Source: CAZZCU01 sp964652825
GTDB taxonomy: Bacteria > Bdellovibrionota_B > Oligoflexia > Oligoflexales > CAZZCU01
DNA length: 15,046 nt
Direction of reading: 5' to 3'
NCBI GenBank assembly: GCA_964652825.1
Contig: CAZZCU010000039.1
Span: 1 to 15,046, forward strand
How positions within the stretch are numbered: the first letter of the stretch is position 1; the number at the start of each line of letters is the position of its first letter. The translations under genes and the position numbers were made by a program. This document shows positions 6,713 to 13,845 of this stretch, piece by piece. Under the pieces are notes generated by a model. It saw only the letters and a program-made list of their open reading frames with translations, was not told the DNA's origin and searched no databases.

Positions 6713-7956
6713 TTCAGCTGACCGCGGAATGCCCGGACCGGTTCGATTTTAGCCGCCTTGTGTGCCGGGAAAATCGCGGCGATGCTGCAAATAAACACCG
6801 CTACCCCAAAAACCGCGATGGATGTCAGCACGCTTATCGTCGGATAAACCAGCACGGAGCCGGAGCCAAATGGATTATCAAAGTTTATTCCATTCATATT
6901 CATGACCAGTACCAGTGAATTGCCGACGATAATGCCGGCAATGCCGCCAAAGATACCGATTAGACTGGCTTCCAGCGTGAATAATGCCTTAATTTCTCGT
7001 GACTTGGCGCCAATCGCCATCAGTGTGCCGATTTCCACGGTTCGTTCGGCGACCAACATGTAAATAATGTTCAATACACCCAGTGTCGCCGAGACAAACA
7101 AGAGAATGGAAACGATGCCGATAATGGTATTCCAAATGACTTCGACTTTGGGAATAAGTGGTTGAATATCCCACCAACCACGAATTTCGGCGTCCGCGAC
7201 TTTGGCGGCGGCTTGTAGGCTCGGGATCAAATCTTTGGTTTTGGCGACATTCTTGAGGCGAATGGCGATTTCGGTGTATCGCTCGGGGAGTCTGATTAAT
7301 TGCTGTGCTTGTTCAATGTGCGTGTACACGATGCGTTTGGAAAAACTGGGTAATGGAACATAGACGATGCCTTTAACGACAACATCGATGCCGTTTGCAG
7401 AGCCTTGGACGGTTTGTGCGATTAATGTGGCTTCATCACCAAGTTTTAGATCAAGTGTTTCCGCCAGGCCTTTGCCAATGGTAATGCCGACGCGATCATC
7501 CGCCTGAACAAATTGTCCCTTATCGTTTTCCGGATTAAATAAGCGCGGTGAGACGAGAATTTCGTCTTCGGGATCCACACCGATGCCGATAAAATATACC
7601 GACTTCAAGCCGGTGGAAATAATACCCTCAAAGCGCAGGCGTCGCACGGATGCTTCTACATAGTTGATCTCTTTAAGTGCTTGCTCAATTTGATTGTTGT
7701 AGGGGAGTGTCAGCTCTTCGGTGACGCCTTCCTGCTTGTGCCAGTAACCCGCTTTATGCACTTGGGCGTGACCATCGCCGGTGTCAGCGGCGCCTTCGCG
7801 CCAGATCGTCATGATTGCCTGTGTATAACGTTGTGCAACGAGCGATACGGTAACAGAGAGGCCGACGGTTGCAATGGTGAGAATGGTGCGCCGGCGGTTG
7901 CGGCCCAAACTACGAAATGCATAGGTGGTGGCAAAAGACCAAAATCTTTTATTCAC
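6709..7956 (-). CDS. FtsX/MacB-family ABC transporter permease
   Basis: The protein has 415 residues, starting at GTG 7956-7954 with ACGGAG just upstream. It has the FtsX-family layout: one transmembrane helix (about 24-45), a large MacB-like periplasmic domain (about 46-270), then three C-terminal helices. Family signatures are clear: 'ERTVEIGTLMAIGAKSREI' after the second helix and 'PAHKAAKIEPVRAFRG' at the end. Relatives (LolC/E, MacB) pull lipoproteins, lipids or other substrates from the inner membrane or periplasm and need a separate or fused ATPase; none is in this window. It is divergent from the ketosynthase operon across an 88-base gap that could be co-regulated. PF17131 LolA-like proteins often sit beside such permeases, and one is encoded in that operon, so export of the operon's lipid product is a reasonable inference. 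Confidence 0.9.
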   Translation of the reverse strand: MNKRFWSFATTYAFRSLGRNRRRTILTIATVGLSVTVSLVAQRYTQAIMTIWREGAADTGDGHAQVHKAGYWHKQEGVTEELTLPYNNQIEQALKEINYVEASVRRLRFEGIISTGLKSVYFIGIGVDPEDEILVSPRLFNPENDKGQFVQADDRVGITIGKGLAETLDLKLGDEATLIAQTVQGSANGIDVVVKGIVYVPLPSFSKRIVYTHIEQAQQLIRLPERYTEIAIRLKNVAKTKDLIPSLQAAAKVADAEIRGWWDIQPLIPKVEVIWNTIIGIVSILLFVSATLGVLNIIYMLVAERTVEIGTLMAIGAKSREIKALFTLEASLIGIFGGIAGIIVGNSLVLVMNMNGINFDNPFGSGSVLVYPTISVLTSIAVFGVAVFICSIAAIFPAHKAAKIEPVRAFRGQLN

Positions 7957-8044
7957 TTTCTCCGTCCCATAACTCGATTTAAGTCGCTGTTAAGATTATA
8001 ATTTAACACGTTAACTGCTTTGATGAAATGTTTGATGGAGATTT
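7957..8044. promoter_or_regulatory. Divergent promoter region with overlapping -10 boxes and GTTAAC-type repeats
   Basis: The perfect 8-base palindrome ATTATAAT (7995-8002) supplies a TATAAT -10 box on both strands. On the plus strand TATAAT (7997-8002) has TCGATT (7974-7979) 17 bases upstream as a weak -35. No good -35 is visible for the minus strand. Around it lie GTTAA (7989-7993), TTAAC (8003-8007) and the palindrome GTTAAC (8010-8015), which look like half-sites of an operator. GGAG (8037-8040) is the ribosome site for the ketosynthase gene. Confidence 0.45.
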
Positions 8045-9328
8045 ATGGCGCGATCACCCAGAAGGCGAGTGGCTGTCACGGGGCTTGGCGTGGTGTCGTC
8101 GCTTGGAAACGGTCGCGACGAGGCTTGGCGTCGGTTGATCGCTGGCGAATCCGGCGCGGGCTATATTCGTCAGTTCGACGCTGCCGGTTGGCCGGTGCGT
8201 ATTGGTTGCGAAGTCAAAAATTTCGCAATGACTGATCCGGTGTTTCAAGCTGATTCGACTTTGCGCAACCGCCCAACTGAGTTTGGTTTGCAGGCATCCT
8301 GGGAGGCGATGAGCGATAGTGGGTTGAGCGATAAGATGAAGCCTGATCGTTTTGCCGTATTCGTGGGTGCGGGTAACGATGCTATTTCGCCGCAACAGAT
8401 CGTGGACATGTTGCGCGGTTATGTATTCAGCGATGAATTAAAAGGGCTGGCAAATTTCCTGACGCACCAACGTTCTCCAGAAGCATTGATGCGCGCCAAT
8501 GAGCCTGGTCTGCTAGCAGCGCTGCTGTCCAGGCGTTGGCGTGCGTGTGCCGGTCATACCACCATCGAAACCGCTTGTGCGGCTGGTGCGCAGGCGATCG
8601 GTCATGGTTTTCGTGCTATCGCCGACGGTGACGCTGATTATGTTCTGTCATGCGGCGCGGATTCGTTAGCCGGTGAATTGTTGTTTGCTGGTTTTTGTTT
8701 ACTCGGAGTTTTAAGCACGAAAAATCTGAATCCAACAGCGGCGTCACGTCCTTTTGATAGTGAGCGCGATGGTTTTGTTGCCGGCGAAGGCGCTGCGGCG
8801 CTTGTACTCGAAGAATGGGAGCATGCCCAGGCGCGTGGCGCCGAGATTTATGCCGAAGTGGTTGGCTTTGGTGAATCCGCAAACGCTTATCGTGTCACCG
8901 ATCTTCCTGCAGACGGGCGTGGCGCTATCTTGTCGATGCGTGCGGCGCTGAAGTCAGCGGCCTTGGATCCAGAAGATATTGACTACATTAATGCACATGG
9001 CACATCGACCGCGCAGAACGATATGGTGGAGGCTCGGGCCATACGTGAGGTGTTTATGCGCGAAGGCCATACGCCGGCGGTAAGCTCGACCAAGTCCGCA
9101 ACCGGTCATTTGGTTGCGGCCGCTGGTAGTATCGAAGGCGTTTTCTCGGTACTGGCGGTTCAACACGGTGTGATGCCGCCGACTCTCAATTTTCGCAAAA
9201 CCGATTGCGGTGCTGATCTGAAAATTATCGGTGAACCAGCGGTCGTTGCGCCGATCAACTATGCGATGTCCAATTCATTTGGTTTTGGTGGTACTAATGC
9301 CACCTTGATCCTGGGGAAGGCTGTTTGA
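8045..9328 (+). CDS. Beta-ketoacyl-ACP synthase, FabF/KAS II type (active KS)
   Basis: This 427-residue thiolase-fold condensing enzyme catalyses decarboxylative condensation of an ACP-bound malonyl unit with an acyl chain. The catalytic residues are all visible: Cys178 in ETACAAG, His318 in INAHGTS, Lys350 and His355 in TKSATGH, plus the C-terminal 'SFGFGGTN' loop. Length is slightly above usual FabF, with an expanded helical stretch before the nucleophile (about 112-168, including 'ELKGLANFLTHQRSPEALM'), which suggests a substrate range different from housekeeping FabF. ATG 8045 is preceded by GGAG 4 bases upstream. It is the first gene of a seven-gene operon and its stop overlaps the start of a catalytically degenerate KS-like partner, as in KS-CLF pairs of type II polyketide and aryl-polyene systems. 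A role in specialised lipid or polyene synthesis is inferred from this context. Confidence 0.93.
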   Translation: MARSPRRRVAVTGLGVVSSLGNGRDEAWRRLIAGESGAGYIRQFDAAGWPVRIGCEVKNFAMTDPVFQADSTLRNRPTEFGLQASWEAMSDSGLSDKMKPDRFAVFVGAGNDAISPQQIVDMLRGYVFSDELKGLANFLTHQRSPEALMRANEPGLLAALLSRRWRACAGHTTIETACAAGAQAIGHGFRAIADGDADYVLSCGADSLAGELLFAGFCLLGVLSTKNLNPTAASRPFDSERDGFVAGEGAAALVLEEWEHAQARGAEIYAEVVGFGESANAYRVTDLPADGRGAILSMRAALKSAALDPEDIDYINAHGTSTAQNDMVEARAIREVFMREGHTPAVSSTKSATGHLVAAAGSIEGVFSVLAVQHGVMPPTLNFRKTDCGADLKIIGEPAVVAPINYAMSNSFGFGGTNATLILGKAV

Positions 9329-10590
9329 TCGCAACACCCTACATCGCAGGTATCGGGCTAACAACCCCGCTGGGACATGATACGCAGAGTTTTTGGCAAG
9401 CCCTGATGCATGCTCGTCCGGCTTTCAACACGATTGATAGCTTTGATATATCGGGATTGGAACATGCGGTGGCTGGAGTCTGTCGGGATTTACCGTTAAG
9501 CCGATTACCGGAACGCAAGTTGATCAAAATGATGACTCGTCGCGATTTGCTCATGCTGCTTGCCGCTCTAGATGCTTGGAAAAACGCCGGACGGAAAATG
9601 CCGGAAGGCGAGCCGGATACGTGGGGCGCATACACTGGCACTAACTATATGCGTATTGGTGAAATCACCCCTTATTTTCGGCCGGTACGGGAGTGTGTGG
9701 ACGGCGCGCTCCAAAAATTCAGCAGCAGTGAATTCGGTGCGCGCTTGCAGGGAATGATCAATCCGATCATGGCGATTCATGTTTTGCTCAATAACGGTCT
9801 GGCGCAAGTCACGCAGACGTTGAATTTGCGCGGCCCCAATTGCTGCTACTATGATTTTGAAGTCGCCGGACTGCGTGCCCTTGTCGAGGCTGTGCGGCGG
9901 ATTCGTGCCGGTGATCTCGCCGGCGCTGTTTGCGGTGGTTCCTATCATCCAGTAGATCCCTTTCAATATTCACAGGCGCTGGTGTCTGGGCGACAACAAA
10001 GCGTGAGTCTTGAGCAAGCTGCAACCGCGATCAAGCCCTGGCAGGCGGATATCGCTGATGGGACGATTTTGAGCGAAGCCGGAGCTGCATTGGTTTTGGT
10101 TTCGACAAAGATCGAAACTGCGGTGTCAGTGCGTGGAGTTGGCTTGCGTTCCACTTATGATTTCAGCCTGCAGGCGCGGGCGACGGCATTGGCTGACGCG
10201 ATTCAGGCGGCGTTGACTGATGCAGCGGTATCTTCTGATGAGCTTGGCTTTATCGTTGGTCAGGGTAGCGGCTGTCACGCCGATGATACTCTTGAATGCG
10301 AGGCCTTGACGCGGATTTTGGTAAATCGTAAAAAATCTCTGTCGCTGATGAGTCCAAAATCAACCTTGGGCGAAACATCGGAAGCAAGCGGTATTTTGTC
10401 TGTAGCTATTGCCACACTAGCCTTTGCGGAGAATTGTCTCCCACCGACCAAGAATTTTTCGGCTGCTAGTAGTAAAATACCTAAGTGTCTGCACGTATCC
10501 GATCAAGCCCAAGAGATATCTTCGGGCTTGGCATTGGTATACGCCTTTAACAAGTCAGGTTTGGCCAGCGCAGTGGTGATAGGAAAGTGA
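9325..10590 (+). CDS. Ketosynthase-like protein lacking the catalytic triad (chain-length-factor-like)
   Basis: This 421-residue protein has the condensing-enzyme fold but altered active-site residues. Aligning GPN (170-172) and Gly182 with the FabF GPS...TACTSG segment places Glu179 at the nucleophile position. Gln313 (VGQGSG) replaces the first His and Glu350 (PKSTLGE) the second; Lys345 is kept. It should therefore not condense by the usual mechanism. In type II polyketide and aryl-polyene systems such partners pair with an active KS and set chain length. In many chain-length factors the Cys is Gln; Glu is less usual to my knowledge. Start is TTG 9325, overlapping the KS stop (TTGA), with GGGGAAGG 4 bases upstream, so the two are translationally coupled and likely made in equal amounts for a heterodimer. 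Function as a length factor is inferred. Confidence 0.88.
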   Translation: MIATPYIAGIGLTTPLGHDTQSFWQALMHARPAFNTIDSFDISGLEHAVAGVCRDLPLSRLPERKLIKMMTRRDLLMLLAALDAWKNAGRKMPEGEPDTWGAYTGTNYMRIGEITPYFRPVRECVDGALQKFSSSEFGARLQGMINPIMAIHVLLNNGLAQVTQTLNLRGPNCCYYDFEVAGLRALVEAVRRIRAGDLAGAVCGGSYHPVDPFQYSQALVSGRQQSVSLEQAATAIKPWQADIADGTILSEAGAALVLVSTKIETAVSVRGVGLRSTYDFSLQARATALADAIQAALTDAAVSSDELGFIVGQGSGCHADDTLECEALTRILVNRKKSLSLMSPKSTLGETSEASGILSVAIATLAFAENCLPPTKNFSAASSKIPKCLHVSDQAQEISSGLALVYAFNKSGLASAVVIGK

Positions 10591-10592
10591 AC

Positions 10593-11330
10593 ATGCGACA
10601 TTTGAGTTGGATTTTTTTCATTGGCTTGGCGGCGTCAACATTGTTCGCGCAGGCAGACAGCAAAACGAAAGCCAAAAAAGCCGTGCAAGTTGCCGAAGAA
10701 CTGCGTTCGGCGGATCAGGCACAGTTGGATGTCACGATGAATAATCTGGATGGCAAGGTGGAATCGTTTTACTTGATGATGGTTTTTCGCGCTTCGGGCC
10801 GTCGCGCGCTGGTGGAGTTCCTGGGTCCGAAAGCTGAGATTGGTCGCAAGTTGCTGGCGGTGAAAAACAGTTATTGGTCGACATTTCCTGATTCCAAGCG
10901 CGTGCATGCCATCTCGCGCCGCGAAGCAATCGGTAATAGTGCGTTCGCATTAGCTGACTTATTTCAGATGGACACCGAGAACGACTACGATCCCGATGTG
11001 GTTAAGAGCGAAACCGTAGCTGGGAAGAAATGCCTACTATTGGAATTGAAGGCCAAACATTCAGAGGCGCCCTATCATCGAATCTTGTATCATGTGGAAG
11101 AAGCAGGGTTTTTCCCGGTACAGGCTCAGTTCTTTGGTGTCTCGGGCAAGCATTTGAAAACCATGACGGTCGAGCAGCGCGCCGTTTTGAACGGTAGGTT
11201 GCGACCCAAAGTGCTGAAAATGGTTGATGCGGTTACCAAGGGTAAGTCGTCGGTGTGGACCACCAATAAAATCACGCCTAAGACTTTGCCGGATAAGATG
11301 TTCTCAGTGCAGTTTCTGAGCGGTCAGTAG
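10593..11330 (+). CDS. Periplasmic LolA-like protein (PF17131-type 'outer membrane lipoprotein-sorting protein')
   Basis: The protein has 245 residues from ATG 10593, which has AGGA 8 bases upstream. A GTG at 10587 overlaps the previous stop but is too close to that site. Sec signal peptide, probable cleavage near 'FAQA' (about residue 21). The mature part has the single half-barrel pattern of this family: 'QLDVTMNNLDGKVESFYLMM', 'VEFLGPKAEIGRKLL', a 'YWSTFPDSKRVHAIS' strand matching the usual W-Y-P-motif, 'ALADLFQMD', then 'VAGKKCLLLELKAK' and a long C-terminal sheet. LolA-like folds carry lipid-modified or hydrophobic cargo through the periplasm. Placed between the KS pair and the ACP, it is likely to ferry the acyl product, perhaps from the FtsX permease at 6709-7956. 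This is an inference from context. Confidence 0.82.
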   Translation: MRHLSWIFFIGLAASTLFAQADSKTKAKKAVQVAEELRSADQAQLDVTMNNLDGKVESFYLMMVFRASGRRALVEFLGPKAEIGRKLLAVKNSYWSTFPDSKRVHAISRREAIGNSAFALADLFQMDTENDYDPDVVKSETVAGKKCLLLELKAKHSEAPYHRILYHVEEAGFFPVQAQFFGVSGKHLKTMTVEQRAVLNGRLRPKVLKMVDAVTKGKSSVWTTNKITPKTLPDKMFSVQFLSGQ

Positions 11331-11351
11331 TGAGCTAATGGAGGAGCAGGC

Positions 11352-11759
11352 ATGAGTGGTGACAAAGAAGTCGAGGATAAGGTCCGCAAAATCATCGCTG
11401 ATTCACTTTGCGTTGACTTGGAGCAGGTGCAGTTGAAATCCAACTTAATGCGTGATCTGGGTGCGGAGTCCATTGATTTTCTCGACATCATGTTCCGTCT
11501 GGAGAACGAGTTTAACATTAAAATCCCGCAGCGTGAGATCGAAAATAAGGCGCGCGGAGGGCTTGCACCCGAAGAGTTCGAGAAAGACATGATTCTTCAG
11601 CCAAAGGGTGCGGAGCGTTTACAACAGCTGCTGCCAGAGATTCCGGCGGGTGAGATTAAAGCTGGTATGTCGATGCGCGAACTACCGGCAACCTTTACTG
11701 TCGAAGTTTTTGTATCTATCGTTAAACGCAAACAAGCCGGTACTCTTTTTGAAGGTTGA
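11352..11759 (+). CDS. Acyl carrier protein, long AcpXL-like form
   Basis: The product has 135 residues, against about 80 for housekeeping ACP; ATG 11352 follows a strong GGAGGAG (11340-11346). Ser40 in 'DLGAESIDFLDIMF' is the expected phosphopantetheine attachment site. The segment after it, 'EFNIKIPQREIEN', together with the site region closely resembles what I remember of rhizobial AcpXL ('DLGIDSLDFLDIVF' and 'EFGIKIP'), the carrier for very-long-chain hydroxy acids of lipid A. Beyond about residue 85 a conserved-looking extension follows, 'RELPATFTVEVFVSIVKRK', after a Pro/Glu-rich stretch. It could be a docking or membrane-contact element. The gene sits between the LolA-like and dehydratase genes and is the probable substrate of the PPTase encoded at 14588-15046. 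Confidence 0.9.
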   Translation: MSGDKEVEDKVRKIIADSLCVDLEQVQLKSNLMRDLGAESIDFLDIMFRLENEFNIKIPQREIENKARGGLAPEEFEKDMILQPKGAERLQQLLPEIPAGEIKAGMSMRELPATFTVEVFVSIVKRKQAGTLFEG

Positions 11760-11772
11760 TAGGTAGATAACG

Positions 11773-12732
11773 TTGCGCTTTCAGTACGTCGATCGCATTT
11801 ATAATTACGAAGTCGGTAAATCCATTCGTGGCATTAAAAATTGTACACGGAATGAGTTTTTCTATTATTGGCTACCTTCCGGTGTGCGGGTTTTAAGCCC
11901 CGCCGTGGTGTCGGAAGCGATGGCGCAGCTTGGCGGCTGGCTGAAAATCGTATCCGTTGATTTCAAAAAACGTCCGGTTTTTCTCGCGGACGAGATTACG
12001 ACTTATCATGGTATCGTTCAGGCCGGTGACGTGCTTGATATGCATATCGAGGTGGTTAGTTTTGATGACGATGTGGTCGTCACTAAAGGCAGTGCCTCGG
12101 TGGATGGCAAAGTTGTGATCGAGTCCAAGTGCACGCGTGGTTATATGTTGCCCATGGAGGAATTCGACGATCCGGCGCAGGTGCGGCGGATGTTTAATCA
12201 TCTATATAAACCTGAATTCGCCAAGGTTTCGCGGGTGCCGACCACTGCCACCAAACTAAAAGCAATCGCCGGCAGCGGTATGTTTGAGTCATTGCGGTTT
12301 TTAGATGGCTTAATTGAGCACGAACCTTATAAAAAGATCACGGCTTTTAAAAACTTAGCTAACTGCGAACCGTATTTTGCCGATCATTTTCCCCGGCGAC
12401 CGGTGACGCCAGGGGTTATGCTGTTGACGTTCATGGGCGAAGTCTGCCAGTACCTTGTCAAAGAAGATATTTATATGCCCATTCGCGCCCGGGCTTTGGT
12501 GCCGACAGCAATCAGTAACGTGCGGTTTCGCAAGTTCGTGGAGCCGGGTGATCAATGCACGTTGAAGGCAGTGGTTAAATCCGGAGATTGCAGTAAAGAT
12601 AATCAAGACGTCGTTATTTCGGCGACCATCTTTGCCAACGACAATCGGGTCATGCAGGCTGACATGGGTTTTAGAACCATGTTTGGTACTAACAGTAACG
12701 CGCTTAAAGACGCGTTCAAGTTTGTCGGCTAG
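11773..12732 (+). CDS. Tandem double-hotdog 3-hydroxyacyl-ACP dehydratase (FabZ/FabA-like)
   Basis: The protein has 319 residues and two FabZ-like hotdog halves (about 1-130 and 175-310), twice the length of FabZ. Half one has 'EAMAQLGG' with Glu48 at the acidic catalytic position, but Trp33 replaces the catalytic His (WLP instead of HFP). Half two has 'ADHFPRRPVTPGV' with His205, but Thr219 at the acidic position. FabA/FabZ dimers build each active site from His of one subunit and Glu/Asp of the other, so this fusion should keep exactly one composite site. It would dehydrate 3-hydroxyacyl-ACP to 2-enoyl-ACP. Start is TTG 11773 with only a weak AGGTAG upstream; the N-terminal 'RFQYVDRIYNYEVGKSIRGIKN' agrees with FabZ starts. 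Cytoplasmic; 13 bases after the ACP gene and 9 before the reductase gene. Confidence 0.88.
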   Translation: MRFQYVDRIYNYEVGKSIRGIKNCTRNEFFYYWLPSGVRVLSPAVVSEAMAQLGGWLKIVSVDFKKRPVFLADEITTYHGIVQAGDVLDMHIEVVSFDDDVVVTKGSASVDGKVVIESKCTRGYMLPMEEFDDPAQVRRMFNHLYKPEFAKVSRVPTTATKLKAIAGSGMFESLRFLDGLIEHEPYKKITAFKNLANCEPYFADHFPRRPVTPGVMLLTFMGEVCQYLVKEDIYMPIRARALVPTAISNVRFRKFVEPGDQCTLKAVVKSGDCSKDNQDVVISATIFANDNRVMQADMGFRTMFGTNSNALKDAFKFVG

Positions 12733-12741
12733 AGTGGGTAC

Positions 12742-13839
12742 TTGTTTGTGAGCTCAATTGTGATATCTGGCGTCACTGGCTTTATTGGTGGCGAACTTCT
12801 TCGTTACATTCAAAAAGTTTCCCCTCGGTCGCAGGTCTATCTGATCATACGTTCTCGTAATGGTATGAGTCCGCAACAGCGTCTGGAAGCATTGGTGGCG
12901 GAATGGCAGCGTTTCTTTGTGGTGCCCGCAGATGTTTTGGCCAATGTGCAGGTTATTGATGGTGATCTTTTTAGTATTCGTTCGTTGCCGGTGGATAAGG
13001 TGGACCTTTTTTTTCACGCCGCTGCCGACACCGATATGGGCATGCCGTTAGCGGCCAGTAGAACAGCAAATGTGATTGCGACGCAAAAAGCGTTGGCCCT
13101 GGCTCGCGGTTTAAAGTCGCTGGGGAGGTTTGTGCATTTTTCCACGGCATTTGTGGCTGGCAAGAATCGCGGCGTGATTCAGGATGATGATCGCGGCAAG
13201 TATTTTAACAACTGGTATGAATACACCAAGCTTGAGGCAGAGTATTGCGTGCAGGCATCTGATCTGCCCTACCTCATCCTCCGTCCATCAATTGTCGTTG
13301 GCGATAGTCGTAATGGCTATGTTCGTCGGCTTAAAGTCCTTTACACGGTTTGGCGGGCGTGGCTGACCGGACAAGTCCCGCGTGCACCGATTCGCCGCCA
13401 TGCGCTGGTTGATTGTGTGCCGATTGATTACGTGGTTCAGGCATCGTGGGCTTTGGCGAATAAGCCTGAATGTCATAATCAAATTGTGCAGCTGTGCGCT
13501 GGCAGGGGAGCCTTGGATCCTGTTGAGGCGCTTTATCAGGCGGCGGAGGTCTTCGGCAAAAAACCCGGTAAGCTGGTCCCGCCATGGATCGCCAGATTCG
13601 TTGCTTCTGATTTTGGCAGGATGTTTACAACGCACGAAGTCCGTCAAATTCTCGATATGTTTTCTGTCCATCTGCCTTATCTTGGCTCGCGTAATCGGGT
13701 TTTTAGTGACGACAAAGTGCGAAATCTGTTAGCCTCCTCGCAGCTTATCTGCCCACCCGCGCAAAGTTACTGTCGTACGTTGTTGCAATTTTGCAAAGAC
13801 ACGCAGTGGGCAAAAAAAGGCAAAATGTTGGAGGAGTAA
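12742..13839 (+). CDS. Extended SDR, thioester-reductase-like (NAD_binding_4 type)
   Basis: The protein has 365 residues. N-terminal Rossmann motif GVTGFIG (residues 10-16) binds NAD(P)H. 'VDLFFHAAADTDMG', 'RFVHFSTAFVAG' with Ser134, Tyr159 and Lys163 in YEYTK, and 'LILRPSIVVGDS' follow in the order seen in extended SDRs of the male-sterility / thioester-reductase family. Such enzymes release carrier-bound acyl chains as aldehydes or alcohols, although related extended SDRs reduce or epimerise other substrates. If the first role holds, this is a chain-release step for the operon. No carrier or adenylation domain is fused. The start is probably TTG 12742, with GTG 12748 as an alternative; the ribosome site is weak (AGAGTGGG). 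Six bases separate it from fabG, whose GGAGGAG site is embedded in its last codons. Confidence 0.78.
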   Translation: MFVSSIVISGVTGFIGGELLRYIQKVSPRSQVYLIIRSRNGMSPQQRLEALVAEWQRFFVVPADVLANVQVIDGDLFSIRSLPVDKVDLFFHAAADTDMGMPLAASRTANVIATQKALALARGLKSLGRFVHFSTAFVAGKNRGVIQDDDRGKYFNNWYEYTKLEAEYCVQASDLPYLILRPSIVVGDSRNGYVRRLKVLYTVWRAWLTGQVPRAPIRRHALVDCVPIDYVVQASWALANKPECHNQIVQLCAGRGALDPVEALYQAAEVFGKKPGKLVPPWIARFVASDFGRMFTTHEVRQILDMFSVHLPYLGSRNRVFSDDKVRNLLASSQLICPPAQSYCRTLLQFCKDTQWAKKGKMLEE

Positions 13840-13845
13840 CGAAGC

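Noticed and set aside
8045..10590. The two KS-like genes as a recent tandem duplication
   Set aside because: They share only the fold and sparse motifs; the sequences differ throughout, so they are ancient paralogues of the KS/partner type.
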